NCBI RefSeq assembly: GCF_013522725.1
Contig: NZ_JAAMRF010000001.1
Coordinates: 310,001 to 374,000, forward strand
Direction: 5' to 3'
DNA length: 64,000 nt
Source of the DNA: Stutzerimonas azotifigens
GTDB lineage: Bacteria > Pseudomonadota > Gammaproteobacteria > Pseudomonadales > Pseudomonadaceae
Below the pieces are notes generated by a model. It did no database searches, was not told the DNA's origin, and saw nothing but the letters and a program-made list of their open reading frames with translations. The first letter of the stretch is position 1; each line of letters begins with the position of its first letter. The position numbers and the translations under genes were made by a program. Below, in pieces: positions 11,339 through 20,151 of the stretch.

Positions 11339-11393
11339 GCCGAGCTCCCGGTCGTGAACTTATGACTGCAGGGCGCGCGAGGGTTCTGCCGAC

Positions 11394-12416
11394 CTACTGC
11401 GTAACCTCGAAGCGCAACGTACCGATCATCTGGCCGGCCTCGGTCATGACCCTGACGCGCCATCGGCCCACCGGGTCCTGCGGGAAATTGCGCTTGTGGC
11501 TCCAGGCGCGATAGCCCTGCTTGCGGCCACCGTCGATGTCCAGCGCGATGCGATCGACGCGTCTGCCGTTATGCATCCACTCATGATAGATGCGCTCCTT
11601 GAGTCCGCGCGGCGCATTGATCGCGGTGTAGGCATACAGCCCGCTGCCCTGCAGTTGCGCGACGCTAAGGCTGCGCAGGCTTTGGCCCGGCTCCCGTTTG
11701 GCATCGTCCATCTGCATGCTTACCGCGACGTCCGTCAGCCACAATGTGGCAGGCGGAACCCAGACCCGGCCGTACCAGCCGGCCAGCCCCACCATCGCGG
11801 CCAGCGCACAGATCGCCACGCCGCGTCGCCAGCCCCAGTCCGGAAACAGTGAGCTGAAGCTGGGCAGGGCCAGCAACACGGCGATGCCCAATGCGAGCTG
11901 ATAACTCTGTGGGGTCGACAGATGCAGGATGATGGGGAGCGCGGTAAGCAGCACCGCGAACAGCGTCAGGGCGTGGAAGGCGAGATAAATCCAGCGGCGG
12001 GGTGCCAGCCACCTGTAGTACAGCGGGTCGACGAGCGAGACCAGCGCTGCGCAGCCGAGCAGCGCGGTAAACGCCGCCTGGCCACTGTTCCAGGTGGTGG
12101 TAACGAAGAAAAAGGGGATGATGAAAAACAGGCTTTCCTGGTGAACCATCTGCGTCGCATAGCGCAGCAGCGGTGGCGGTAGCTGCCAGCCGAACCGGCG
12201 TTGGATGAAACGACGCAGGTTGTTTTCCAGCATCAGCCACACCCAACTGACCAGCATCACCAGCGCCACGACCTTGGCCAGGCCGGCTTGCCGGTCCACC
12301 AGTACGAAGCTGGCGACGCCTGAGCAGAAGCCGAACAACGCGACGGTGCCCGGGTAACGGCGGATAAGGGTGGAGACCAGCTCGAGCGTGCGGCTCAGGT
12401 AACGTTTCCAGCGCAT
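11394..12416 (-). CDS. DUF5924/DUF2914 membrane protein
   Basis: This 340-residue protein has six to seven hydrophobic segments in residues about 20-225, then a soluble C-terminal domain of about 110 residues rich in aromatic and basic positions (YHEWMHNGRRVDRIALDIDGG, ending FEVTQ), which matches the DUF2914 periplasmic module. No catalytic motif is seen and the function is unknown. It lies upstream of mgtC on the same strand, separated by 55 bp, so co-transcription is possible. Confidence 0.8.
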   Translation of the reverse strand: MRWKRYLSRTLELVSTLIRRYPGTVALFGFCSGVASFVLVDRQAGLAKVVALVMLVSWVWLMLENNLRRFIQRRFGWQLPPPLLRYATQMVHQESLFFIIPFFFVTTTWNSGQAAFTALLGCAALVSLVDPLYYRWLAPRRWIYLAFHALTLFAVLLTALPIILHLSTPQSYQLALGIAVLLALPSFSSLFPDWGWRRGVAICALAAMVGLAGWYGRVWVPPATLWLTDVAVSMQMDDAKREPGQSLRSLSVAQLQGSGLYAYTAINAPRGLKERIYHEWMHNGRRVDRIALDIDGGRKQGYRAWSHKRNFPQDPVGRWRVRVMTEAGQMIGTLRFEVTQ

Positions 12417-12479
12417 GGGGACTTCGTGGGGGGATGGCTAGGGCTAGACAGCAGATAGTGGCGGATGTGCCGCAGCCTG

Positions 12480-12983
12480 TCAGGGCCAGTGGTCCAGCAA
12501 ATCATCCCAGCGCTGCAGATGCTCGGGTTTATCCGTGGCTCCGACAGGTCCAAGAATCCGGCTGGGCTCGATGGTTTGCCGCCCCTGTTTGAATTTCATC
12601 TTTATCAGCACGCAGGCGTGTTCGACGCCGGACACTTCGAAACGGTGCTCGAAGTAGGCGAAGCGAGGGCCGCTGTACACCACCCGGGAGGCGACGCTCA
12701 CCTTGGAGAATAGAGTGATGGGCCTGGTGTAGCGCACCGTCGCGGAGGCGTTTACGAAGTTGTAGCGATTACGTATCAGCATGCCGATGAGTCCGGTGCG
12801 CATCAGGAAGTCGAGCTGCGCCGCCTCGGTCAGCTGCAGATAACGGTCGCTCTTGAGCCGCGACAGGCCGATATCCAGCGGCGTGACGCGAAACCGCGTG
12901 ACGAGCCGCTCGGCGGGCCGGACGCTGCCCTGGTGCAGCAGGGCCAGAATCAGGACCAGGAGATTGCGTAACAGACCGGCCAT
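12480..12983 (-). CDS. hotdog-fold acyl-CoA thioesterase family protein
   Basis: This 167-residue protein resembles the 4-hydroxybenzoyl-CoA thioesterase-like (Them6-type) hotdog family. It has a hydrophobic N-terminal helix (residues 3-17) that could anchor it in the membrane, a SRLKSDRYLQLTEAAQLDFLMRTG region corresponding to the hot-dog helix, and the later strand segment YFEHRFEVSG. The substrate is unknown. It lies 40 bp upstream of the DUF5924 gene region and 42 bp after the next minus-strand gene. Confidence 0.75.
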   Translation of the reverse strand: MAGLLRNLLVLILALLHQGSVRPAERLVTRFRVTPLDIGLSRLKSDRYLQLTEAAQLDFLMRTGLIGMLIRNRYNFVNASATVRYTRPITLFSKVSVASRVVYSGPRFAYFEHRFEVSGVEHACVLIKMKFKQGRQTIEPSRILGPVGATDKPEHLQRWDDLLDHWP

Positions 12984-13025
12984 GAACGGCTACCTACGAG
13001 TCGAGAGGGGTACCGACAGGCCGCG

Positions 13026-13502
13026 TTATTGCAGTGCCGCTTCCAGCGCGTCGCGGACCTCGCTGAAGGAGCGTGCCCGCTCTGCGCTGAGCCTGATCAG
13101 CGGCAGACCGATGCTCTGGCAGAGCTGTTCGATGAAGGGCTCCTGCTCCTCGGCGCTGGCCGTGTATTCGATGGCGCAGACCACGCCGAGGTCTTCCTTG
13201 CGACAAAGCAGAAAGTCGAAATGGCCGGCACCGATGCGATTGACCGCGTGATACCAGGGCGCCCGACGCGGCACTGCGGTGACATCGACCACGTCGGCGG
13301 CGCGAACCTTCACCAGTATCTGGTAACGCTCGCCAACCGCCTCCCGGATCAGCTCGAACAGCGCCAGCTCGTCGGCCGAAAGGGGGCTTGCCTTGAGGCG
13401 ATAGGGAAACTGCAACGCTGGATGGTTCATCTGGCGATTCTTGATGTAGAACACAGCGACGAAGCAGCCGAACACCACCAGGGTCAGGGCGAGCCAACTC
13501 AT
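13026..13502 (-). CDS. DUF2726 domain protein
   Basis: This 158-residue protein has one N-terminal membrane helix (residues 3-20) followed by a soluble domain of the DUF2726 type. That family is a nuclease-superfamily-like fold; the segment HFDFLLCRKEDLGVVCAIEY is the recognisable core. It overlaps the VOC gene upstream by 4 bp, so the two are translationally coupled. The function is unknown. Confidence 0.75.
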   Translation of the reverse strand: MSWLALTLVVFGCFVAVFYIKNRQMNHPALQFPYRLKASPLSADELALFELIREAVGERYQILVKVRAADVVDVTAVPRRAPWYHAVNRIGAGHFDFLLCRKEDLGVVCAIEYTASAEEQEPFIEQLCQSIGLPLIRLSAERARSFSEVRDALEAALQ

Positions 13503-13912
13503 TGGATGCGCCCCCGGCAGACTGCGGCGAGCTTGTTGCCGTCCGGGTCGCGCACGTAGGCCGCATAAAAGTCCGGAGCATAGTGAGGTCGAAGGCCCGG
13601 TTGGCCTTCGCAGCGCCCGCCATGGGTTAGCGCTGCGCTATGGAAGCCTTGAACCTGCTCCCAGGTCCCCGCCGCCAGCGCTACCATCGTTCCATTCCCT
13701 CCCGTGGCTGCGCGCCCATCGAAAGGGCTCTGTAGCCACAGCGCCAGCTCACGACGCCCTTCGTCCTCGTACAGGCCCCAGCCGACACAGTTTTCCCATC
13801 CCGGCTCATCGCCCGTCTCGCAACGTGCATGTCCGAGCGCTGCCATCACCGGGTCATAGAACCGGACGGCGCGGGATAGGTCGTTGGTGCCGAGGCAGAC
13901 GTAGGTGAACAT
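13499..13912 (-). CDS. VOC family (glyoxalase-like) protein
   Basis: This 137-residue protein of the vicinal-oxygen-chelate superfamily has the two beta-alpha-beta-beta-beta modules: an N-terminal LGTNDLSRAVRFYDPVMAALG segment and a C-terminal YAAYVRDPDGNKLAAVC segment that carries the expected acidic metal-ligand region. The family includes glyoxalase I and resistance proteins, and nothing shows which reaction applies. The stop overlaps the DUF2726 start by 4 bp. Confidence 0.85.
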   Translation of the reverse strand: MFTYVCLGTNDLSRAVRFYDPVMAALGHARCETGDEPGWENCVGWGLYEDEGRRELALWLQSPFDGRAATGGNGTMVALAAGTWEQVQGFHSAALTHGGRCEGQPGLRPHYAPDFYAAYVRDPDGNKLAAVCRGRIQ

Positions 13913-14116
13913 GGCGATCTCCTTGCGTTGAGGCCACGCACCGTAACAGGCGCGGGGACGCTATGTACCGGCTTGGACCGCGACAGAGGCGGCGCGTGCC
14001 GAGCCGGTCGGGGCGGGCTTATCCTTTTCGGGTACAGCCCCGGCGTGTGCTTGGCATAGCGCTCTTCGGGGTTCTGGGCGATGCCTGCAAGAGCGTAGAT
14101 GTCGGCAGACGTCGGC

Positions 14117-14605
14117 TCAAGGTCCGTCGCGGCGCAGCGCAGTCCATTCGGGGAAGGCCTGTATCAGGATGGAGCGCATGCGCCGGGTATGCGAGCCGAG
14201 CCAGTAGAGACGTCCGCAGCCCGGGCAATGACGCATCGGTTCGGCGAACGCTCGTGCCGAAGGCGGGGCCTTGGCAGCCTGCTCTTCACTGGCCTGTTGC
14301 AGCGGGCTGTTGCAGACCAGGCAGCGGCGAAACAACGCCGATGGCGGCTCGATCACACAGGCCTCGACGACCTGGCGCAACTGCTCGAGCGGTGCGTCGT
14401 GGCTGATTCGCAGTGCCGACTGAGGGCGCAGAAAGGTCAGCAGGTGGCGGTCGCGAGTCAGCAGAGTGCGCGAATCGCGCGCCGCCAGCGCCACGAGCTC
14501 GGCATCGGAAAGGGCGGGATCGTAGGCGGTGTCGCAATCGAGCACGCGCAACCAGCGAACGAGCCCGCCAAGCATGGCGTCGGCAAGCAGACGGGGCTGT
14601 TCCAT
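14117..14605 (-). CDS. Mut7-C RNase domain protein
   Basis: This 162-residue protein of the Mut7-C (DUF82) family belongs to the PIN-like nuclease fold. It has LLADAMLGGLVRWLRVLD at the N-terminus, an acidic cluster PALSDAELVALAARDSRTLLTRD, and a C-terminal four-cysteine zinc ribbon (CLVC ... CPGC). The open frame extends upstream, but the ATG at 14605 begins the conserved domain, and an ATG at 14620 would add five residues. A role in RNA cleavage is inferred from the fold. Confidence 0.82.
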   Translation of the reverse strand: MEQPRLLADAMLGGLVRWLRVLDCDTAYDPALSDAELVALAARDSRTLLTRDRHLLTFLRPQSALRISHDAPLEQLRQVVEACVIEPPSALFRRCLVCNSPLQQASEEQAAKAPPSARAFAEPMRHCPGCGRLYWLGSHTRRMRSILIQAFPEWTALRRDGP

Positions 14606-14648
14606 AGAAGTTGGGATCATGGCCGCTGCTGGGGGTTCCGCCGATCTA

Positions 14649-15236
14649 TCAGCGTGGCGCGCCCTCATCCCACTTGGGGGCCACCACCGGCTCCCAGGCT
14701 TCCAGTTGTTGCAGGAGGCCTTCGGCTGTTTCACTGCGTTGCAGCATGTCGCGGTGGTGTGTGCGTACGAAGCCTTCTTCCACCAGGTGGTCGAGGAAGT
14801 GGCTCAGCTTGGTATAGAAGTGATTCACGTCGAGCAGGCCCAGCGGTTTGCCGTGATAGCCCAGTTGTCCCCAGGTCCAGACCTCGAACAGCTCCTCGAG
14901 CGTTCCGAGGCCTCCGGGCAGGGCGATGAACGCATCGGACAACTCGGCCATACGGGCCTTGCGGGCATGCATGCCGTCTACGACTTCAAGGCGCGTCAGG
15001 CCACGATGGCCGATCTCTGCGTCCTGCAGACTTTGCGGGATGATGCCGATCACCTCGCCGCCAGCAGCCATCGCGGCATCGGCCACCACGCCCATCAAGC
15101 CTACCGCGCCACCCCCATAAACCAATGTAATGCCGCGTGCGGCAAGGGCTTGGCCAAGTGCGACGGCTGCTTCTCGATACACCGGGTTGGCACCGGTGCT
15201 GGCGCCGCAGAACACGCAGATTGAACGCAGGGGCAT
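14649..15236 (-). CDS. LOG family cytokinin riboside 5'-monophosphate phosphoribohydrolase
   Basis: This 195-residue Rossmann-like protein of the LOG family (TIGR00730) begins [19 protein letters not shown] and has the signature [12 protein letters not shown] that binds nucleoside 5'-monophosphate. LOG enzymes split N6-modified AMP into base and ribose 5-phosphate. In bacteria they may act on AMP-like metabolites generally. It is the last minus-strand gene before a 559-bp spacer carrying the DnaA-box repeats. Confidence 0.9.
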   Translation of the reverse strand: MPLRSICVFCGASTGANPVYREAAVALGQALAARGITLVYGGGAVGLMGVVADAAMAAGGEVIGIIPQSLQDAEIGHRGLTRLEVVDGMHARKARMAELSDAFIALPGGLGTLEELFEVWTWGQLGYHGKPLGLLDVNHFYTKLSHFLDHLVEEGFVRTHHRDMLQRSETAEGLLQQLEAWEPVVAPKWDEGAPR

Positions 15237-15327
15237 GGTCGACTCCGACTGTTGAACAGCCTGGCAGGGTAGCGCCCGGGTTCTATCTAACCAAGCGCAG
15301 CGCCGCTGGTTTGCAGCGATTCGTCGG

Positions 15328-15353
15328 TGCCTGCGCCGCTGGTGGCGCAGGCA
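15328..15353. repeat. strong 10-bp inverted repeat
   Basis: TGCCTGCGCC pairs with GGCGCAGGCA around a 6-nt loop. There is no T-run on either side, so it is not a standard terminator. It lies about 90 bp upstream of the LOG gene and could be a REP-like element or an mRNA leader stem. Confidence 0.55.
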
Positions 15354-15500
15354 TAGGCGGCAAGCAATGTGCGAAACAAGCAGAAAGATGGCATCGCCAG
15401 ATTCTCGGATGTAATGCAGGCGAGCTTATGCCGTTTGGCTTGTTAGCTCATTTCAATTGATCGAATCGAGTCGATAGTTTCAGGAAAGTATAAAAGGAAG

Positions 15501-15535
15501 TTATCCCCGGCTGCTGTGTAGCGTTCTGTGGATAA
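15501..15535. repeat. DnaA-box inverted pair, copy 1
   Basis: TTATCCCCG (15501-15509) and TGTGGATAA (15527-15535) are separated by 17 bp. The second is the reverse complement of the consensus DnaA box TTATCCACA. The first differs from it at two positions. Confidence 0.7.
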
Positions 15536-15693
15536 CCTTGGGGCGGTCTAGCCAGACGCTTGTGTCACTAGGTATAGCGCGGGGCGTTCGTTTTTTGATC
15601 AACGACCCGTAATCGCTCTGACACGCATGCTGCGGGGCCTGGCGTCAAGCGGCTTGTCGGAAAAGCCCGACGTCAGAGGATGGTTCGCTGCGG

Positions 15694-15728
15694 TTATCCC
15701 CGTCTATTGTGGACGAGGTTGTGGATAA
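15694..15728. repeat. DnaA-box inverted pair, copy 2
   Basis: TTATCCCCG (15694-15702) and TGTGGATAA (15720-15728) are again separated by exactly 17 bp. The architecture is the same as in the copy at 15501, while the 17-bp centre is clearly different, so the boxes are conserved and the spacer is not. Confidence 0.7.
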
Positions 15729-15795
15729 CATGGGTAAACACCGACGCAGCAGCGAAACGGCGGGCGCTGCGCAGTGTTGGTTGAAAAATAGCCAA

Positions 15796-16743
15796 TCAGC
15801 CCGATGCTGCTTCCTCCGGATCGGCGACTGCTTCGCCGCCATCATCGGCGCTGTGCCGCAGACGCAGCAGATGCAAAGCGCGGTCTGGATAGTCGGTAAT
15901 CAGCCCGTCGGCGCCCATGTCCAGCAGGCGCTGCATTTCGGGCTGTTCATTGATGGTCCACAGCTGGGTGCGCAGGCCACGTTCTGCAGCGGTATCGAGC
16001 AGGCTCGGCGTGGCGACCTGCACGCCGCTATGGCGTGCGGGTATCTGCAGGAGTTCGTAGCTGGGCGACAGGAGGCTGCCCAGTCCGATGCGATCGAGCA
16101 GCACCAGCAGGCGCACCGAACTGGCCCCGGCAGAGGTGGCAACCGTCGGGCAGAGGCTGCGAAAGCGCTGCAGGCTGCGGTCGTGAAAGCTGCCGACGAT
16201 GATCCGGTCGCGCTGACCGCTTTCCATTATCTGTTCGCACAGGCGCGCTTCCAGGTCCGGTTCGGGTACCTTGATCTCGACCACTTTGGGGATCTGCGGG
16301 AGCGCCGCGAGCACTTCGGCGAAGGTCGGGATGCCGATGCCCTGATTGCGGTACGGGTAGCTTTCGCCGCCATCCGCCGTCCAGCGATAGCCGGCATCGA
16401 GCGCCTGCAGGTCTGCCAGGTCGTGATCGGCGACCTCGCCGAAGCCGTTGGTGGTGCGCTCGAGGGTCGCGTCATGGATTACCACCAGCTCCCCATCACG
16501 CGACAGGTGCAGATCCATCTCGAGCATGTCCACCCCCAGGGCCGTTGACCGCTCGAAGGCGAACAGGCTGTTCTCGGGCCACAGCCCCATGCCGCCGCGG
16601 TGAGCGATGACCAGCGGCGGCCCGCCTTCGAATGGGGCGAGCACGCCGGGCACGGTGGCGGGCTGGCTGGTCAACAGCAGCAGGCCGAGCACCGCAGCAA
16701 TGAGCAATGCAGGAGCGAAGAGGAAGCGAAGCAAGCGCAACAT
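15796..16743 (-). CDS. glycerophosphodiester phosphodiesterase
   Basis: This 315-residue protein has an N-terminal membrane helix (residues about 8-25), so it is probably anchored with the enzyme domain in the periplasm. The GDPD motifs are present: AHRGG...PENS (substrate and metal binding), EMDLHLSRDG with the Glu-x-Asp metal pair, VIHD, and VEIKVPE. It hydrolyses glycerophosphodiesters to glycerol 3-phosphate and an alcohol, recycling membrane lipid head groups. I saw no convincing Pho box upstream. Confidence 0.9.
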   Translation of the reverse strand: MLRLLRFLFAPALLIAAVLGLLLLTSQPATVPGVLAPFEGGPPLVIAHRGGMGLWPENSLFAFERSTALGVDMLEMDLHLSRDGELVVIHDATLERTTNGFGEVADHDLADLQALDAGYRWTADGGESYPYRNQGIGIPTFAEVLAALPQIPKVVEIKVPEPDLEARLCEQIMESGQRDRIIVGSFHDRSLQRFRSLCPTVATSAGASSVRLLVLLDRIGLGSLLSPSYELLQIPARHSGVQVATPSLLDTAAERGLRTQLWTINEQPEMQRLLDMGADGLITDYPDRALHLLRLRHSADDGGEAVADPEEAASG

Positions 16744-17242
16744 GGAGGGTTCCAGCCAGAGATTCTGGTCGGAGTATGCCCCTGCCTTCCGACCTGCAAC
16801 AAGGCGCGCGGGCGCGTCTGGCGTGCCGTTTCAGTCGTCTTTTTCAAGATTTTTGACGAAGGTCTTGTCGTTTCGACGATGACGACGCGACGGCCATAAA
16901 TCAGCAGGCAGAGAATGCTGCCCGCAGTAAGGCCGGGCCGCCGCTGCTGGTCATGCTGGCTGTGTGCCTTCATGCACCAATGCGCAGGCTGATATGGCCC
17001 TGGTTCGGCAGGGGCAGCGCCATGGATTGGCGCGTCCGGCTGAGGGTGTCGGCCCCGCCGAAGACCGAATGCGTCACCCGCTTGCCTTCCTTGTAATGCT
17101 CGACAATGGCCCGTCTGCATCGGCCACGCCGGCCGCTGCGTGCTTATGCCGAGCCATTCATTGGCGACGCGGTGATTGCCCCGCATCGGCCGCGAGGCGA
17201 GACTCGGCGCATCCTGACCCATGACATTCGAGGAGCCTGCAC
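16744..17242. other. 499-bp spacer between GDPD gene and SDR gene
   Basis: This divergent promoter region serves the glycerophosphodiesterase (minus) and the SDR (plus). It is not empty: the minus strand from 17143 to 16970 carries a protein-like frame without a start codon. Elsewhere in the spacer I see no clear operator or terminator. Confidence 0.5.
16970..17143 (-). pseudogene. possible gene remnant, 3' fragment
   Basis: A minus-strand frame runs 57 codons from a TAA at 17144-17146 to a TGA at 16970-16972, with a strongly GC-biased third codon position like the real genes. The part from 17107 onward looks protein-like (EHYKEGKRVTHSVFGGADTL, then SMALPLPNQGHISLRIGA at the end). There is no ATG in a useful place and no ribosome-binding site. 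I do not recognise the family. It may be the decayed C-terminus of a gene, or chance. Confidence 0.3.
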
Positions 17243-18154
17243 ATGACTGAAGCCATTCGCTTCGACGACAAGGTAGTGATCATCACTGGCGCGGGTGGCG
17301 GCCTGGGCCGTGCCCACGCCCTGGCCTTCGCCCGGCACGGCGCACGGGTGGTGGTCAACGACCTGGGCGGTAGCGCCCAGGGCGAAGGCGCCAACGCCTC
17401 GGCGGCCGATCGCGTGGTCGAGGAGATCCGCCAGGCAGGCGGCACTGCAGTTGCCAATCACGATTCGGTGACCGATGGCGAGAAGATTGTGCAGCACGCA
17501 CTCGATGCCTTCGGCCGGGTCGACGTGGTGGTCAACAACGCCGGCATCCTGCGCGACAAGACCTTTCACAAGATGGAAGACGCCGATTGGGACCTGGTCT
17601 ATCGGGTCCATGTGGAGGGTGCCTACAAGGTGACTCGCGCCGCCTGGCCGTTGATGCGCGAGCAGGGTTATGGCCGGGTGATTTTCACCGCTTCGACCTC
17701 CGGCATCTATGGCAACTTCGGTCAGTCCAACTACGGCATGGCCAAGCTCGGGCTCTACGGCCTGACCCGCACGCTGGCGCTGGAAGGACGCAAGAACAAT
17801 ATCCTGGTCAACGCCATCGCGCCCACCGGCGCTACGCGCATGACCGAGGGGCTGATTCCGCCTCAGGTTTTCGAGCAGCTCAAGCCCGAGCTGGTCAGTC
17901 CGCTGGTGGTCTATCTCGCCAGCGAAGCGTGCCAGGAAACCTCGGGTCTGTTCGAGGTGGGCGGCGGCTGGATGGGCAAGGTGCGCTGGGAGCGCAGCCT
18001 GGGTGTCGGTTTCGACCCCAAGGCCGGTTTCGACGCCGAAGACGTGGCGGCGAGCTGGCAGCAGATCTGCAGCTTCGAGAACGCCGCACACCCGGCGGAC
18101 AACATCGAGGCCCTGAAGGAAATGATGGCCAACCTGCAGAAGCACGCCGGCTGA
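17243..18154 (+). CDS. short-chain dehydrogenase/reductase (HSD17B4-like)
   Basis: This 303-residue SDR is most like the dehydrogenase part of multifunctional beta-oxidation enzymes. It has the NAD(P)-binding TGAGGGLGRAHAL (residues about 14-26), NNAG, the catalytic Ser in TASTSG, and YGMAK (Tyr/Lys pair). It probably oxidises 3-hydroxyacyl-CoA or a steroid-like alcohol, but the substrate is not proven. The start ATG follows GAGGAGCCTGCAC, a good ribosome-binding site. It converges with the SulP gene. Confidence 0.88.
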   Translation: MTEAIRFDDKVVIITGAGGGLGRAHALAFARHGARVVVNDLGGSAQGEGANASAADRVVEEIRQAGGTAVANHDSVTDGEKIVQHALDAFGRVDVVVNNAGILRDKTFHKMEDADWDLVYRVHVEGAYKVTRAAWPLMREQGYGRVIFTASTSGIYGNFGQSNYGMAKLGLYGLTRTLALEGRKNNILVNAIAPTGATRMTEGLIPPQVFEQLKPELVSPLVVYLASEACQETSGLFEVGGGWMGKVRWERSLGVGFDPKAGFDAEDVAASWQQICSFENAAHPADNIEALKEMMANLQKHAG

Positions 18155-18207
18155 CATTCCCCCTCACGCTGCCGATGTGCAGGCTTGGTGGGCGTGCTCG
18201 GCGTCGC

Positions 18208-19938
18208 TCACTTGCCATCGGCGGTGCGTTCGAACTCGTCCAGCAACCCCAGCGCCTTACAGCGCGCCTGTTCCAGACCGTTGGCGTAGAGCAACCCTGA
18301 CTGGCGGTGAACGCCTGCCCGGCGCAGCTTGAGCCTGACCCGGGCGTGGCTGCCGCTGAGAATCAGTGTCACAACTCGTTTGCGGTAGTCGTCCAGCACC
18401 GTTTCAAGGCTGGCCAGGGCGGTCATGTCCAGCAGCGGCACCGCGCTCATGTCGACGATCACCACCCTGATCTGCGGATTGAACCTGCGCAGCACCTGCA
18501 GGGCTTTTTCCGCTGCGCCGAAGAACAGCGGACCGCGGATGCTATAGGCGGCGACGGAGGCGGGCAGGCCCTCGAGCGGTCCTCGCTGAGCAGGGGGCAA
18601 AGGCGTCGTGTCGGTCAGTTCGCTCATGCGTTTGACGAACAGCCCGGCGGCCAACAGCAAGCCGACCCCCACCGCCAGCACCATGTCGAACAGCACCGTC
18701 AGCGACAGGCAGGTGAGCAGCACCAGGACGTCACCCCGCGGTGCGATACGCAGGATATGCACGACGTGCGGCGCCTCGCTCATGTTCCAGGCAACCATCA
18801 GCAAGAGCGCGGCCAGCGCTGCCATCGGCAGATAGCTGAACAGCGGCGAGAGCCAGAGAATCGCCACCAGCACGACGCCGGCGTGGATGATCGCTGCCAG
18901 GGGCGAAAAGGCCCCGGCGCGAACGTTGGCGGCACTGCGTGCAATCGCGGCGGTGGCGGTGATGCCCCCGAACAGCGGGGCGGCGAGATTGCCCAGTCCC
19001 TGACCGAGCAGTTCGGCGTTGGGGTCGTGACGGGTGCCGGCCATCCCATCGGATACCACCGCACAGAGCAGCGACTCGATGGCCCCGAGCATGGCGATTG
19101 CCAACGCCGGGGCCAGTAGTTCGCGCAGTAGGCCATAGCTCAGCGTCAGGGGAGCTCCGTCGGGGCCTGGCAGGTTCCAGGGCCAGTCGAACGACGGCAG
19201 GAAAGGCGGGATACCCGGATAGTCGATGCCGTCCTGGCTGTAGTGAAAGCGTTCCCCGAGGGTCGCGACCGAGACGCCTCGCGATTCGAGCGTGAGGGCC
19301 GCCAAGGCGCCTATCGTGAGGGCAACGAGGTGGCCCGGTACGCGCGGTACCCAGCGTGGCCAGAGGACCAGCGTCGCCAGGCAGAGGAGGGCGACCAGCG
19401 TGTCGCCAAGGCTGATACCGGGGAGTGCGCGCAACAGCAGGAGCAGTTGCTCGCTGTAATGGCGCGGGTCGGCTTCGAGCTGCAGTCCGAGCAGGTCCTT
19501 GAGTTGCAGCGTGGCGATGACGATGCCGATGCCGGCGGTGAAGCCCACGATCACCGGGTAGGGGATGAAGCTGATCAGCCGGCCAGCACGCAGCAGCCCG
19601 AGGGCGATGAGAATGAGCCCGGCGAGCAGAGTGCACAGCAGCAGGCCGCCGAGGCCGAACTGCTGGGTGATCGGCAGCAGAATCACGACGAAGGCCGCGG
19701 TGGGGCCGGAGACGTTGAAGCGCGAGCCGCCGGTAAGCGCAATGATCGGGGCGGCGACCAGTACGGTGTAGAGGCCATGCTGCGGTGGAACACCGACGGC
19801 GATCGCCAGCGCCATGGCCAGGGGAATGGCGATGATGCCCACCGTTAGCCCGGCGCTGAGGTCACCGCGTAGGGCGCGCCCGCCATAGCCGGCCTGCAAC
19901 ACCTCGCGCCAGGCGGCAAACAGTGGTGGCAGCGGCAT
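18208..19938 (-). CDS. SulP family anion transporter
   Basis: This 576-residue inner-membrane transporter has 12 or more helices in the first about 420 residues, the SulP consensus region GVPPQHGLYTVLVAAPIIALTGGS, and a C-terminal STAS domain (about 450-560; VVIVDMSAVPLLDMTALASLE). SulP members carry sulfate, bicarbonate or dicarboxylates, and the substrate is not evident here. The open frame continues far upstream, but the ATG at 19938 is preceded by GGAGGGTCCCGC and starts the conserved protein. Confidence 0.9.
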   Translation of the reverse strand: MPLPPLFAAWREVLQAGYGGRALRGDLSAGLTVGIIAIPLAMALAIAVGVPPQHGLYTVLVAAPIIALTGGSRFNVSGPTAAFVVILLPITQQFGLGGLLLCTLLAGLILIALGLLRAGRLISFIPYPVIVGFTAGIGIVIATLQLKDLLGLQLEADPRHYSEQLLLLLRALPGISLGDTLVALLCLATLVLWPRWVPRVPGHLVALTIGALAALTLESRGVSVATLGERFHYSQDGIDYPGIPPFLPSFDWPWNLPGPDGAPLTLSYGLLRELLAPALAIAMLGAIESLLCAVVSDGMAGTRHDPNAELLGQGLGNLAAPLFGGITATAAIARSAANVRAGAFSPLAAIIHAGVVLVAILWLSPLFSYLPMAALAALLLMVAWNMSEAPHVVHILRIAPRGDVLVLLTCLSLTVLFDMVLAVGVGLLLAAGLFVKRMSELTDTTPLPPAQRGPLEGLPASVAAYSIRGPLFFGAAEKALQVLRRFNPQIRVVIVDMSAVPLLDMTALASLETVLDDYRKRVVTLILSGSHARVRLKLRRAGVHRQSGLLYANGLEQARCKALGLLDEFERTADGK

Positions 19939-20151
19939 GCGGGACCCTCCAGTCTGGTCGGCAGGCGCCCAGTATAGGGCCGTCAGGCGTCTACAGGTCC
20001 TGACCCGAATCGTCTCGATCGTCGCATTATCGACGCTCGCGCGGGAGTCGTTCTCCGTACGACCTTCGTCGCAAGGCTCATCATCGCGTTGAGCGGGCCG
20101 CGTGGCGAGAGTAAACTGCCGGCCCCGTAAGATCCGTTCCCCGGAGGCAGC

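Larger units (their letters stand above)
15237..15795. other. 559-bp spacer with DnaA-box pairs
   Basis: No credible protein-coding frame is seen. The spacer holds a 10-bp-stem hairpin (15328-15353) near the LOG gene start and two inverted DnaA-box pairs. Base composition is more AT-rich in 15420-15600 than in the flanking genes. It must also contain the LOG promoter and the end of the glycerophosphodiesterase transcript. Confidence 0.6.

Noticed and set aside
16744-16969. Pho box before the glycerophosphodiesterase
   Set aside because: A few TCGTCA-like hits are present but not with the 11-bp period or a -10 at the right distance.
17144-18157. 337-codon minus-strand frame
   Set aside because: It is the antisense shadow of the SDR gene.
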